Counted from the stretch's first letter, positions 1 to 9,374 are shown. The stretch is 64,000 nucleotides of DNA from Paraburkholderia caledonica NBRC 102488 (GCF_000685095.1 NZ_BAYE01000009.1:62001-126000), one strand, 5' to 3'. Numbers and translations: made by a program. Notes: generated by a model not told the origin, from the sequence alone.

Positions 1-1951
1 GCTGCCCTTTCCAGCGTGCAAGGCGGCTGAACGAGCCCACCAGAAACGCGTCGTCCGGCAGGTTCAGCTTCTCGCGCAGCGTGGCTTGCGGCACGTTGCG
101 CAATGCGTCGAACGGCGCCGCCGAAATGCCGTTGAACACCACGTCGATGCGTTTGGCGTCGAAGTGCGTGAGGTCGGCGAACGCGCGCGCCGACGCCGCC
201 GAATTGGCGATCACGTGCGTGAGGCCGAGGCGTGCGCACCATTTGATGATGGCGAGCTGCTTGGACCCGAAATGCTCCGGACTTACGATGTCGCGCAGAT
301 GCCAGACCACCGGCCGCCTCGCGAGCTTGCCGGCGACCGCGCCGATCACCATCGCGCGCTGCGTGTTCGCATAGATCACGTGCGCGCTGCGCGCGCGTTT
401 GGCCGTCGCGCGAATAAGCGACATCAGACCCATCAACGCCTGACCCTTCGGCAACGAACCGCCCTGCTTGCGCACGTTGCGCAGCGCGCCCGCATCGAGC
501 ACCTCGACACTGGCGCCCACTTTATCGAGCGCGGTACGGAATGGGCCGTCGTCGAACAGCACCACTTGCATGCGCGAGCGCAGCGCCTTGACGATTTCGA
601 GCAGCGACAACTCAGCGCCGCCGAGTACGCCGCTTTGATCCACCGCGAGAATACGCGGCGCGTTCGCGGCCGGCCCCGCGTTATACGGTACATACGGTGG
701 CAGCGTCGTGTCGCGCAGCGCTGGCACGGAAGCCCGCACGTGGGCGAAAAAGCGTTCGCGGAAGTTGGCTGCAGAAAAACGCTCGGCGTTCGCGCGGCAA
801 TCGGTTGGCGAGAAACGCTTCACATGTCCATCGAAACGCTCGACCGCGGCGATGATCGAGTCCGCGCTCTGCTCGTCGAAGAACATGCCGGTCGGGCGCG
901 GCTCCGACAGATCGCGCACCGTTTCGAGTGCACCGCCCTTGCCATACGCGATGACAGGCGTGCCGCACGCCTGCGCCTCGACCACGGAAATGCCGAAGTC
1001 TTCCTCGGCAGCGAAGACGAAAGCCTTGGCGCGGCTCATCCGGTCCTTCAGCACTTTGAACGGCTGGTAGCCCATGATCTCGACATTGGGCCCCGCCTTC
1101 GCGCGGATCTTCTGCATGTCGGGACCGTCGCCGATGACGACGAGTTTTCTCTCGGGCATGCGCGCAAACGCCTCGACAATCAGGTCGATTTTCTTGTACG
1201 GCACCATCCGCGAGGCGGTCAGATAAAAGTCTTCCTTCTGCGTGCACAGCGTGAACGCTTCGACGTCGACAGGCGGAAAGATCACCTGCGCATCGCGCTG
1301 ATAAACCTTTCTAATGCGCCGCGCGATGAAATCGGAGTTCGCAATAAAGCCGTCCACCGAGTTCGACGTGCGGATGTCCCAGTTGCGGATGTAATGCAAA
1401 ATGAGCCGCGCCATTGCCGACTTCGGCCCGCTCGTCAATTTCGACTGCTGCAGGTACTGGTGCTGCAAATCCCACGCATAACGGATCGGCGAATGCACGT
1501 AGCTGATATGCACCTGATCCGGACCGGTGAGAATGCCCTTGGCCACCGCGTGGCTGCTCGATATCACCACGTCGTAGGCGGATACATCGAGTTGCTCGAT
1601 CGCGAGCGGCATCAACGGCAGATACGTGCGGTATTTGCTGCGCGCGAGCGGGAGCTTCTGGATAAACGATGTGGTCACGGGCTTGCCGCGCAAAAAGCTG
1701 CGGTCGTCGAGAAAATCGACGAGGCTGAACAGGTCCGCGTCCGGAAAGCACGCCACTATCTGCTCGAGCACCTTCTCCGCACCCGCATATGTAACGAGCC
1801 AGTCGTGCACGATCGCAACCCGAACGGCTTTATCGCCGCGCAATGCGGCACGCCGCGGCGGCGCGTCAGCCGTAGGAACGGTGGTCAGTTCGGCCAGCGC
1901 ACTGCGCGTCGGAGCTTGCAGCACGGCTTCTTCAAGGACTTCGTGGTTCAT
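1..1951 (-). CDS. bceR: Tandem-domain GT4 glycosyltransferase of the EPS locus, 3' end cut by window edge
   Basis: About 650 codons are visible; the 3' end lies left of position 1. The product carries two GT4-type (GT-B fold) modules in one chain. The first spans about residues 40-415 and shows the usual acidic signature EEDFGISVVEAQACGTP near residue 315. The second begins near residue 430 (LAVDQSGVLGGAELS) and is still open at RLARWKG at the edge. Such enzymes work at the inner face of the cytoplasmic membrane and add sugars to a lipid-linked repeat unit. The ATG at 1951 overlaps the TGA of the flippase gene (ATGA, 1948-1951), so translation is probably coupled. The name BceR rests on this context and the double-domain layout; donor and acceptor sugars cannot be read from sequence. 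Confidence 0.85.
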   Translation of the reverse strand, partial: MNHEVLEEAVLQAPTRSALAELTTVPTADAPPRRAALRGDKAVRVAIVHDWLVTYAGAEKVLEQIVACFPDADLFSLVDFLDDRSFLRGKPVTTSFIQKLPLARSKYRTYLPLMPLAIEQLDVSAYDVVISSSHAVAKGILTGPDQVHISYVHSPIRYAWDLQHQYLQQSKLTSGPKSAMARLILHYIRNWDIRTSNSVDGFIANSDFIARRIRKVYQRDAQVIFPPVDVEAFTLCTQKEDFYLTASRMVPYKKIDLIVEAFARMPERKLVVIGDGPDMQKIRAKAGPNVEIMGYQPFKVLKDRMSRAKAFVFAAEEDFGISVVEAQACGTPVIAYGKGGALETVRDLSEPRPTGMFFDEQSADSIIAAVERFDGHVKRFSPTDCRANAERFSAANFRERFFAHVRASVPALRDTTLPPYVPYNAGPAANAPRILAVDQSGVLGGAELSLLEIVKALRSRMQVVLFDDGPFRTALDKVGASVEVLDAGALRNVRKQGGSLPKGQALMGLMSLIRATAKRARSAHVIYANTQRAMVIGAVAGKLARRPVVWHLRDIVSPEHFGSKQLAIIKWCARLGLTHVIANSAASARAFADLTHFDAKRIDVVFNGISAAPFDALRNVPQATLREKLNLPDDAFLVGSFSRLARWKGQ

Positions 1952-3414
1952 GCGCTTTTCCTCGGATTCAGTCGCAACAGCAGTGAACGCGCTAGATCGC
2001 GCAAGGCGGGTGTCATCGTGATGGACCAGGCGATGTTCGCGCCCACCATCAACAAGCCGGCGAGGATCGCCATGGCGAGGCCCGGCAGGAAGCTGGAAAG
2101 CCAGAGGCTGGCCAGAAGGAAAGCGAAATGAGCCAGCATGTCGAGTGCGATTTGCCGCGCACGGATCGCCGAGAGCCGTAACAGCACTGCGTAATCGAAC
2201 AGCGCGCGGCCGGCCACCGCGATCGCCGCGCCGGTCAATCCGAAATGCGTGATGCCGAACCACAAAGCCCCTGCAAACAAGGGCAATTCGAACAGACCGA
2301 CGCGCGCGGCCGTGGCCGGATTAACCTGCGACTGGATCAGGATCCGCGTCACGTTCGCCTGACCCACGAGCCATACCGCAACGATCATGATGCGTCCCAC
2401 GGGCGCCGCGACACTTGCAATTTCATTGCCGACCCAAAGGTGCAGGAACGGTTCGAGCACCAGCATCGCGATCAATGCGACCGGCGTGAACACGCCGTTG
2501 AGAAATTCGAGCGACTGCTGCGTGATAGTGTCGGCATCCGCGCGGCCTACCGCGGACAGCCGTGGAAACAGCGTGCGCACCATTGCGGTGGGCACGATGT
2601 TCAAGCGCGTCACGAGGTTTTGCGGCACTGTGTAATACGTGACGAAGCGCGCGCCGAGGCTCGTGCCCAGCATCACGCGATCGAGCGATTCGGCGATCAT
2701 GTTGGTGACGCTCGCAATCAGCATCCAGCCGCCAAAGTTGAAAAGCCCTTTCGCCACACCGAGCTGCGGCGGCAGAATACTGCGTATTTCAAGCACTTTT
2801 ATCGCGGACCGGCCGAGCAGGATCGCGGCGAGAATGCGTGCAAACACGGCGGCGGCGAGCACGTTCTGCAAGCTCGCACCGAGCCACAGCGCCGCGCCGA
2901 GCGGCAGCAGCTGAAACAGGAACGTGCCGATGGTCTGATTCGTGTTGTAGATGCCGAAGCGTTCGGCGCCGTTGATCGCGCCGGCGAACACCCACGAGAC
3001 GTTTGCAATCGGAATCGCCACCGCGAGCCACGGTAGCGCCATATACACCTCATGCTGCAGTTCCGGCGACACCTTCGTGAAATACGCGGTGTAGAGGAAC
3101 GCACCGAAATAGATGATCAACCCGCCGACCACGCCCGTCACGAGATTGAGCCAGGTCGCACTCCAGAACACGCGCGCGCTCTCGTCCTTGTTGCCCGACG
3201 CGCGCGCCTTCGAAATGTGATTCTGCGCGGCCATGCTCATGCCCAGATCGAGAATCCCGAAGTAGCCGATCAGCGTCCACACGAGGCTGATTACGCCGTA
3301 GCGCTCGACGCCGAGCAGCCTGATATACGACGGCACGGTGACGAGCGAGACGAAAGTCGGCAGCACGAGACCGAAGAAATTGATCGCTACGTTCTTGAGA
3401 ATGCCTTTGTCCAT
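1948..3414 (-). CDS. bceQ: Wzx-type polysaccharide repeat-unit flippase
   Basis: A 488-residue polytopic membrane protein, hydrophobic almost throughout with roughly 12-14 predicted helices, of the MOP/PST (RfbX/Wzx) superfamily. It should flip undecaprenyl-diphosphate-linked repeat units from the cytoplasmic to the periplasmic leaflet, where the BceI polymerase joins them. The N-terminus (NVAINFFGLVLPTFVSLVTV) is typical of the family. An AGGG stretch lies 7 nt before the ATG at 3414. The gene lies 66 bp downstream of the beta-propeller gene and overlaps the following glycosyltransferase by 4 nt, so the three look like one transcript. It is the only flippase in the locus, which fits a single repeat unit. 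Confidence 0.9.
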   Translation of the reverse strand: MDKGILKNVAINFFGLVLPTFVSLVTVPSYIRLLGVERYGVISLVWTLIGYFGILDLGMSMAAQNHISKARASGNKDESARVFWSATWLNLVTGVVGGLIIYFGAFLYTAYFTKVSPELQHEVYMALPWLAVAIPIANVSWVFAGAINGAERFGIYNTNQTIGTFLFQLLPLGAALWLGASLQNVLAAAVFARILAAILLGRSAIKVLEIRSILPPQLGVAKGLFNFGGWMLIASVTNMIAESLDRVMLGTSLGARFVTYYTVPQNLVTRLNIVPTAMVRTLFPRLSAVGRADADTITQQSLEFLNGVFTPVALIAMLVLEPFLHLWVGNEIASVAAPVGRIMIVAVWLVGQANVTRILIQSQVNPATAARVGLFELPLFAGALWFGITHFGLTGAAIAVAGRALFDYAVLLRLSAIRARQIALDMLAHFAFLLASLWLSSFLPGLAMAILAGLLMVGANIAWSITMTPALRDLARSLLLRLNPRKSA

Positions 3415-3480
3415 CGGATGCCCTGGGTTCGACTACGATTGCCTGTTTTTTTCTTCATGCGTGGTGTTGCCGACGCGTCG

Positions 3481-5682
3481 TCAAGGTTTCCAGCGGTACA
3501 TCAGCACCTTGCCGCGTGCGTCTTCCTCGACTAATACGAGGTACTCGCCGTCGGCTCGCTTCGCCGCGCTGATGCCGTTGGGTACGTCGACCCAGCCGGA
3601 CGCCCGGCCCACTTCGGGGCCGGGCCGGATTACGCCGACTTCACGGCCGCTGTCCTTGTCCCACACGTGCACCGCGCCCACCGGTTCGACGCCGAAGATG
3701 TATTGCCCCTCGACCGTGAGGCCGATGATCGTCGCGATGGGCTTGCTCTGTGTCTGCCACGGCAGCGCGATCGAATAGCGTTGCACCGGCTTGCCGCTGG
3801 ACCATTTGTCGTAGCGCACCAGCACGCGGCCCACTTCTTTCCAGAAGCCGCGATCGACCGGCGTGTCGGGCGTATAGCCGCTCACGTACATCGTGTCGGT
3901 GTCGGGCTCGTAGATCGCGCGATGCAGTTCGGTGAACGGTTGAGGCACCGGGTACTGCGTGAGGTCCGAATACGAATAGACGGGGTTGGCCTTCGCATCC
4001 AGACCGCCGAACCGAAAGCGATAAATGCCCTTGGTGTCACGCGTGCGCCAGATGTCGCCCGCGCTATCCACCCACCAGCCCCAACCGCCCGCGAGCTTCG
4101 TGCCGCTCGTGTTCGGGGCGAATTCGTCGCTATTGAATTTGCCGTCGCCGTTCGCGTCGCGCCAGATCCAGTCGCCGCCCGGAGGCGCGTTCGGCACCTT
4201 TGCGACCGGGCGCTCGCGACCCGCGATAAAGCCGGACGGAATCGCCGTTTCGCCATCGCGTTGCGGATCGAAGCGATAGATCTTCAGATGGTCCGCATAC
4301 ATGTCGGTCAGGTACAGAAAGGTGTGGCCCTTCAGCTTGCGGGCAATCGGCAAGCCCGGATATTGGTCGGTGTGAAAGACCGGATCGTCCGGGTATCTGA
4401 AGCGGTTAGACAGGAATCCGACGTATTTCCAGTCTTGCCCGGCAGGCTTCGACAAATCGAGCTCGAAACGCTTGTTGCCCGTGTACACGCTGTCTGGCCG
4501 CGACGGATCGATCCATGCACCATCGACAAAAAGCAGTCCCTGCACGAGCCAGTTCTGCTTGCCGTCAGGCGCGTAGCTTTCGAGGGTCGCGCCAAGGCCC
4601 GCGCCGATCGGCTCATAACGCGGGCCGATGCCGTTGGTCGATACATAGACGTTTCCGCTCGCATCCACGCCTACGCCTGTTAGTCCATTGAAACGTCGCG
4701 GTCCCGGTCTTCCCGCAACGCCGCTAAAAATTCCGCCGCGCTCGCCCAGTGAGCCCGATTGCGCGTATTGGCCATTGTTCTTGCTGAAGAACAGCACCTG
4801 CTGTCGCGGGCCGTTGTCGGCGATCAGAACGCGGCCTTTCGCATCGACGGCGATATCGACGGCGAGAGTATCGGCGGGCAGTTCGAACGTCTCGTCGATC
4901 CGCTTGCCGCCCGGCGTGTAATGCTCGACATGCGGCGCACGATCGTTGCGCGTACCGCTCAGCACCCACAGCGTGCCGTCCGGCGCAAGCGCGATCCGGC
5001 CGGGCTCGTGGACGCTCCACGCGGCCTTCTGCTGCATCGACTCGGCGTCGTACACCTCGATGCGGTCTCGCGCCGTGTTAGCCGCGTAGAGCGTAGTGTC
5101 GCTAGCCGCGAGTCCGCCGATCTCGGCGCTCGTGCCCGTCGGCACTTCGTTCATCATCAGAAAGCCGGCGGCGAGTTGCGCATGCGGGTCAGCGGCTTTC
5201 GCCGCGGGCTGAAACGGCGCGGCACGCTTCGGATCGGCAATCTGCCGGCGCGAGATGCCGAACCACTGCTTGCCTTTTACCGGCCACACGCCCTGTTCGA
5301 CCAGCCGGCCTTTTTCGTTGCCGACTGCAATAGCAACAAATGCGTACTTCCGGTTGATCGCGATCGCGTTGCCGCCGCTGTTACCCCACCCATGTGTTCC
5401 GCCCGCGAAGCCGAGCATCTTGCCGTTCTGATAGACGCTCGCTTCGGCGCCGCTTTCGTCCCATGGCGCATTTGTATAGACCTTGCCGTCGGGCGCGACC
5501 GCGATCGCCGTGATGTTGATCTGTGCCCACGTGCCGTCACCGAAACCAAACGTGTTGCCGATCCATGACGTCTTCGCGTTCAACGCAGTTTCCGCGCGAG
5601 CCGCCGAAGTGGCCGATACAGCAGCCAGTCCGACAGCGCACGCAAATACCGCGAGCCAGCTTTTGAACGTGAAACGGGGCAA
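3481..5682 (-). CDS. Secreted NHL/beta-propeller-like protein with an EF-hand loop
   Basis: I choose the TTG at 5682 as start: GGAGGA lies 6 nt before it, and the reading gives a clean signal peptide (about residues 1-30, hydrophobic core, ARA cleavage site). That gives 733 residues. The mature part repeats blades such as AIAVAPDGKVYTN, LAPDGTLWVLSG and VGVDASGNVYVST, typical of NHL/SMP-30-like beta-propellers. A later loop, DANGDGKFNSDEF, matches a canonical EF-hand calcium loop with Asp/Asn at positions 1, 3, 5 and Glu at 12. It should therefore be periplasmic or extracellular and calcium binding. It is first in the leftward arm with the flippase. It may occupy the position of bceP in published bce-II clusters, but I cannot confirm that. 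A lyase/hydrolase or a structural polysaccharide-binding role are both possible. Confidence 0.7.
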   Translation of the reverse strand: MPRFTFKSWLAVFACAVGLAAVSATSAARAETALNAKTSWIGNTFGFGDGTWAQINITAIAVAPDGKVYTNAPWDESGAEASVYQNGKMLGFAGGTHGWGNSGGNAIAINRKYAFVAIAVGNEKGRLVEQGVWPVKGKQWFGISRRQIADPKRAAPFQPAAKAADPHAQLAAGFLMMNEVPTGTSAEIGGLAASDTTLYAANTARDRIEVYDAESMQQKAAWSVHEPGRIALAPDGTLWVLSGTRNDRAPHVEHYTPGGKRIDETFELPADTLAVDIAVDAKGRVLIADNGPRQQVLFFSKNNGQYAQSGSLGERGGIFSGVAGRPGPRRFNGLTGVGVDASGNVYVSTNGIGPRYEPIGAGLGATLESYAPDGKQNWLVQGLLFVDGAWIDPSRPDSVYTGNKRFELDLSKPAGQDWKYVGFLSNRFRYPDDPVFHTDQYPGLPIARKLKGHTFLYLTDMYADHLKIYRFDPQRDGETAIPSGFIAGRERPVAKVPNAPPGGDWIWRDANGDGKFNSDEFAPNTSGTKLAGGWGWWVDSAGDIWRTRDTKGIYRFRFGGLDAKANPVYSYSDLTQYPVPQPFTELHRAIYEPDTDTMYVSGYTPDTPVDRGFWKEVGRVLVRYDKWSSGKPVQRYSIALPWQTQSKPIATIIGLTVEGQYIFGVEPVGAVHVWDKDSGREVGVIRPGPEVGRASGWVDVPNGISAAKRADGEYLVLVEEDARGKVLMYRWKP

Positions 5683-6442
5683 GGTATGTCCTCCAGTCGA
5701 TGCAAACCGATGCTTTGACAGAACTGTGATCCGGGTACGCGACCAGACGAGCGTGCTAACGCGAGCGCCATTGGCAACAGCGTTGCAGGAGTGATGGCAA
5801 GCGCCATTCATGAACGCGCGGCTATCGGCACATAGACGACTCAGTGAAAGATGAAGCCGCAGCGCGAAGCTTGCTGTCGCGCGCGGCGTCAGCACGCGCA
5901 CGCGCTCTTCCGCTTCGAAGATGCAGGCCGCGCCGCGCTGCAGTACGCCGCATCGAACTAACGCGGTGCACGGCGCACGCGCAGTCCCAGGACGCCCAAT
6001 GCGCAAGGATCACATTACGCGCAAAAAACTCCGCGACGAAAATAGAAAATAATTCAAAAATATTCGACACTTTAAAACGATGCGAAAGAAATCATTTTAA
6101 AAATCGATTAACACAAAATATGTCCGTGCGGCATGCGAATGAGCCATGCGAGCACCACTGTCGTTCCTCTTTTCGCCTAGCCAGTCAGTATGGACGTCAC
6201 TTCATCACGCGATTTGCACCCAACGTCATGAGCGCGACACAAGCATGGAAACGCTGCGCAAATGCTCAACGAAACAACCTGTTTCAATCTGGCTCATTTA
6301 TCTATTTCATTCCCGTTTTTTCACGATTTTCTTTTGCCTAGAATCAATCGCACTGACGTCGCGGCCACAGCGGGCGCGACTGGCTTTCTGCCTCGGCTCG
6401 CGGCTCCTCGCGGCTCGTCGGCTTTCACACCATGGACGGTTC
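5683..6442. promoter_or_regulatory. Long AT-rich divergent regulatory region of the left EPS arm
   Basis: About 760 bp lie between the divergent starts of the beta-propeller gene and the acyltransferase gene. The central part (about 6030-6125) is strikingly A/T rich, with several A-tracts (GAAAATAGAAAATAATTC, CACTTTAAAACG, CATTTTAAAAATCG) in otherwise G+C-rich DNA. That composition suits divergent promoters and binding by an H-NS-type silencer or another bent-DNA protein. A TAGAAT at 6339-6344 could be a -10 for the rightward operon, but no convincing -35 precedes it. Short open frames on both strands here have no ribosome-binding sites and look like chance. Confidence 0.5.
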
Positions 6443-7540
6443 ATGACTGTTAGCGCACTGCCCTCAGCGCCTTCCCATTCACGCCGCATCGTGCAGCTCG
6501 ACGGCTTGCGCGCGATCGCCGTGCTCGCGGTGTTCGCGCAGCACGCGTTGAAAGCACCGCTGTGGATGGGCGTCGATCTGTTCTTTGTTTTGAGCGGCTT
6601 TCTGATTACCGGCATCCTGCTCGAACGCAAGGCACGTGAGCAGTCGTACTTCGGCTACTTCTACGCACGCCGTGCGCGGCGCATCTTGCCGCCCTATCTA
6701 CTGCTGATGGCGGTCTCCTCGATCCTGTTCGGCTTTGGCTGGGCGCAGCACTGGCAGTGGTACGCATTCTTTGCAACGAACATTGGCGACGCGCTGAATC
6801 AGAGCGGGCACGACAGCCTGAATGTGTTGTGGTCGCTTGCGGTCGAAGAGCAGTTCTATATCGTCTGGCCGTTCGTGATTCTGTTCGTGCCCGAGCGTGC
6901 GCTCGCGTGGGTGGCCGCCGCGCTGGTCCTGCTCGTGCCGGTGCTTCGCGCAGTTGCCACGCCATGGTTCGATTCGTTCTGGCCGATCTATTACCTGACG
7001 CCCTTTCGCATGGATCTGCTCGCGGCCGGCGCGCTACTCGCCGTCGGCGTGCGGCGCGATCGTCATGCACTCGAACCGTTCAAGGGCGTGGCGGTGCTGG
7101 GTGTGATCGCTGCCCTCGCCGCGCTCGCCTGGCTGCATCTGCACTTTCCGCGTTTTCGCGCGGCCAATACACCACTGTCCAATGCGGGGCTTTACAGCAT
7201 TTCGTTGGTGCTTTGCACGTCCGTCGTGGTCATCGCCCTGCAAAGCAAGGGCATCGTCAAACGGCTGCTGTGCAATCCGGTACTCGTGTATATCGGCACG
7301 ATCAGCTACACGATCTATCTGATTCATCTGAGCGTGCTGTATGCGCTCTGGCCGTTGCAGATGAACCGCTATGTGAGCGCCGCGCTCGCGCTCGTTATCA
7401 CGATTGCATACGCAAGTCTCACGTGGTTCGGGTTTGAGAAGCGCCTGATCTTCGGTTCTCGCGGCAACTTGCATGCGACGGCCGGCACCGGTGCGGGCGT
7501 GGCGAGCGCTGCGCCGCAAGTACCGCAAAGCCGCGCATGA
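6443..7540 (+). CDS. bceO: Acyltransferase-3 family membrane O-acyltransferase
   Basis: The 365-residue product is an OafA/YrhL-type integral membrane acyltransferase (acyltransferase_3 family), expected to acetylate or otherwise acylate sugars of the EPS. The N-terminal block reads QLDGLRAIAVLAVFAQHA, with the conserved His at about residue 34, followed by WMGVDLFFVLSGFLITG, the family's second motif. About ten hydrophobic segments follow. I start at ATG 6443 because the first family motif begins soon after it; the frame stays open upstream but lacks a better start. The stop overlaps the next start (ATGA, 7537-7540). Cepacian is known to be acetylated, so this fits the locus; BceO is assigned by family and position. 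Confidence 0.82.
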   Translation: MTVSALPSAPSHSRRIVQLDGLRAIAVLAVFAQHALKAPLWMGVDLFFVLSGFLITGILLERKAREQSYFGYFYARRARRILPPYLLLMAVSSILFGFGWAQHWQWYAFFATNIGDALNQSGHDSLNVLWSLAVEEQFYIVWPFVILFVPERALAWVAAALVLLVPVLRAVATPWFDSFWPIYYLTPFRMDLLAAGALLAVGVRRDRHALEPFKGVAVLGVIAALAALAWLHLHFPRFRAANTPLSNAGLYSISLVLCTSVVVIALQSKGIVKRLLCNPVLVYIGTISYTIYLIHLSVLYALWPLQMNRYVSAALALVITIAYASLTWFGFEKRLIFGSRGNLHATAGTGAGVASAAPQVPQSRA

Positions 7541-8292
7541 GATGCCCCGCATGGCTTCGGGCCGCCGCGATATGCGCGTCGCTTGCAGCACTGTCTCTGC
7601 GTTCGCCGGGCGCGATTGCTCAAGCCGCTCAAGTGGAGCAGATGCAAGCGCACGCACAAGTCGTGATCGATGCATACGGCGATTCCACCACGCTCGGTAT
7701 TTCATGCAGCGAAGGCCATTGCGCGCCGCAAGCGCAGAACGCCGTGGCTTATCTGCAGGACGAATTGCAGACGCATCACGGCGACCGCGTGCGCGTCGCC
7801 AACTACGGCGTGGGCGGCACGATGGCCACGCAATTGCTCGACGGCACGGGCAATCGGCGCGCCGGGCCGACCGCCGGTTTGCCATGGCGTGAGCGGCTCG
7901 CTGCGTCGCCCGCGCGAATCGTGTTGATCAACTACGGCATCAACGAAGTGATGCAGAACCAGACGCCCGAGCAGTTCTACGCAGCGCAAACCGCGCTCGT
8001 CAAAACCGCTCGCGCGCTCGGCAAGGAGCCGGTGCTGGAGACGTCGAATCCGATGCCCGATAACCGGCTCAATGCGCGGCTCGCCTCGATGGTGGCGATG
8101 ACGCGCCGCGTAGCCGACGAACAGCGGGTGCCGCTCGTCGACCAGTTCGCGTACATCAGCAGTCTGCCGGACTGGAAGACGTTGATGTCCGACGGCGCGC
8201 ATCCGAAGCCTGGCTTGTACAGGCTCAAGGCCGAGCAGGATTTTCAGGTCGTCGAACCGCTGGTGCGGCGGCTTCTCGATGGCACGCTCTGA
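7537..8292 (+). CDS. Secreted SGNH/GDSL-family hydrolase
   Basis: 251 residues with an N-terminal signal peptide (about residues 1-29, ending AIAQA). SGNH blocks are all present: DAYGDSTT with nucleophile Ser50, the oxyanion Gly in NYGVGG (about 94), Asn132 in INYGINEV, and the Asp/His pair in SDGAHPKPG (219/222). Periplasmic SGNH enzymes in polysaccharide loci act as esterases or as acetyl-transferring partners of acyltransferase-3 proteins. The ATGA overlap with bceO couples translation of the two, which supports a shared role in setting EPS acylation. Substrate is not determined. It is followed after 38 bp by the dehydratase gene. Confidence 0.82.
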   Translation: MRCPAWLRAAAICASLAALSLRSPGAIAQAAQVEQMQAHAQVVIDAYGDSTTLGISCSEGHCAPQAQNAVAYLQDELQTHHGDRVRVANYGVGGTMATQLLDGTGNRRAGPTAGLPWRERLAASPARIVLINYGINEVMQNQTPEQFYAAQTALVKTARALGKEPVLETSNPMPDNRLNARLASMVAMTRRVADEQRVPLVDQFAYISSLPDWKTLMSDGAHPKPGLYRLKAEQDFQVVEPLVRRLLDGTL

Positions 8293-8330
8293 GGTGCTCT
8301 TTTTTCTTTTTCCAATATTGAAGGCAAGCT

Positions 8331-9374
8331 ATGAGCCAACCACGCAAAGCGATCATCACCGGTGTGTCGGGACAAGACGGCGCCTACCTGACCCGGTTGC
8401 TGCTCGACAAGGGCTATCAGGTCACCGGCACCTATCGTCGCACGAGTTCCGTGAATTTCTGGCGCATGCGCGAGTTGGGCGTGCTAGACCATCCGAATCT
8501 GCGTCTCGTCGAACACGATCTGACCGACCTCGGCTCGACGCTGCGTCTGCTCGAAGGCGCGCAGGCCGACGAGTTGTATAACCTCGCCGCGCAGAGTTTC
8601 GTGGGCGTATCGTTCGACCAGCCGGTGACGACCGCGGAGGTAACCGGCATCGGCGCGTTGAATCTGCTCGAAGGCATCCGCATTCTCAACCCGAAGATGC
8701 GCTACTACCAGGCGTCGACATCGGAGATGTTCGGGCTCGTGCAGGCGGTGCCGCAACGCGAGGACACGCCCTTCTATCCGCGCAGCCCCTATGGCGTCGC
8801 GAAGCTGTTCGCGCATTGGTCGACGATCAACTATCGCGAGTCGTATGGTCTCTTTGCGAGCAGCGGCATTCTGTTCAATCACGAATCGCCGCTGCGTGGC
8901 CGCGAATTCGTGACGCGCAAGATCACCGACACGGTCGCAAAGATCAAGCTCGGCAAGCAGGACGTGCTGGAACTCGGCAACCTTGGCGCGAAACGCGACT
9001 GGGGTTTCGCGCTCGAATACGTGGAAGGCATGTGGCGCATGCTGCAAGCCGACGAGCCGGACACCTTCGTGCTCGCAACCGGCCGCACTGAAACGGTTCG
9101 CGACTTCGTGCGCATGGCGTTCGCAGCGGCGGATTATCAGATCGAGTGGTCAGGCAAGGAAGAGCGTGAAACGGGCATCGACGTGGCGACTGGCAAGACG
9201 CTCGTGCGCGTGAATCCGAAGTTCTACCGGCCCGCTGAAGTCGATCTGCTGATCGGCTGCGCGGACAAGGCGCGCGAGAAACTCGGCTGGCAGGCGCAGA
9301 CCACGCTCGAACAACTGTGCCACATGATGGTTCATGCGGACATTGGGCGCAATCAGCAACACGAGACGTTTTAA
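8331..9374 (+). CDS. bceN: GDP-mannose 4,6-dehydratase
   Basis: 347 residues of the extended short-chain dehydrogenase family, converting GDP-D-mannose to GDP-4-keto-6-deoxy-D-mannose in the cytoplasm, the first step to GDP-D-rhamnose. Signatures: NAD(P)-binding TGVSGQDGAYL (residues 10-20), catalytic Thr/Glu in ASTSEMFG (about 128-135), and Tyr154/Lys158 in YGVAK. Length is normal for GMD. An AAGG lies about 7 nt before the ATG. Its substrate is supplied by BceA at the other end of the locus. The reductase needed to finish GDP-rhamnose is not in this window. The gene closes the rightward operon and is followed by a bidirectional terminator. Confidence 0.93.
   Translation: MSQPRKAIITGVSGQDGAYLTRLLLDKGYQVTGTYRRTSSVNFWRMRELGVLDHPNLRLVEHDLTDLGSTLRLLEGAQADELYNLAAQSFVGVSFDQPVTTAEVTGIGALNLLEGIRILNPKMRYYQASTSEMFGLVQAVPQREDTPFYPRSPYGVAKLFAHWSTINYRESYGLFASSGILFNHESPLRGREFVTRKITDTVAKIKLGKQDVLELGNLGAKRDWGFALEYVEGMWRMLQADEPDTFVLATGRTETVRDFVRMAFAAADYQIEWSGKEERETGIDVATGKTLVRVNPKFYRPAEVDLLIGCADKAREKLGWQAQTTLEQLCHMMVHADIGRNQQHETF

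Noticed and set aside
86..2131. 681-codon open frame on the + strand opposite the glycosyltransferase and flippase genes
   Set aside because: It is Arg/His/Ala rich, has no family motifs, and lies antisense to two clearly recognised genes; a side effect of high G+C codon use.
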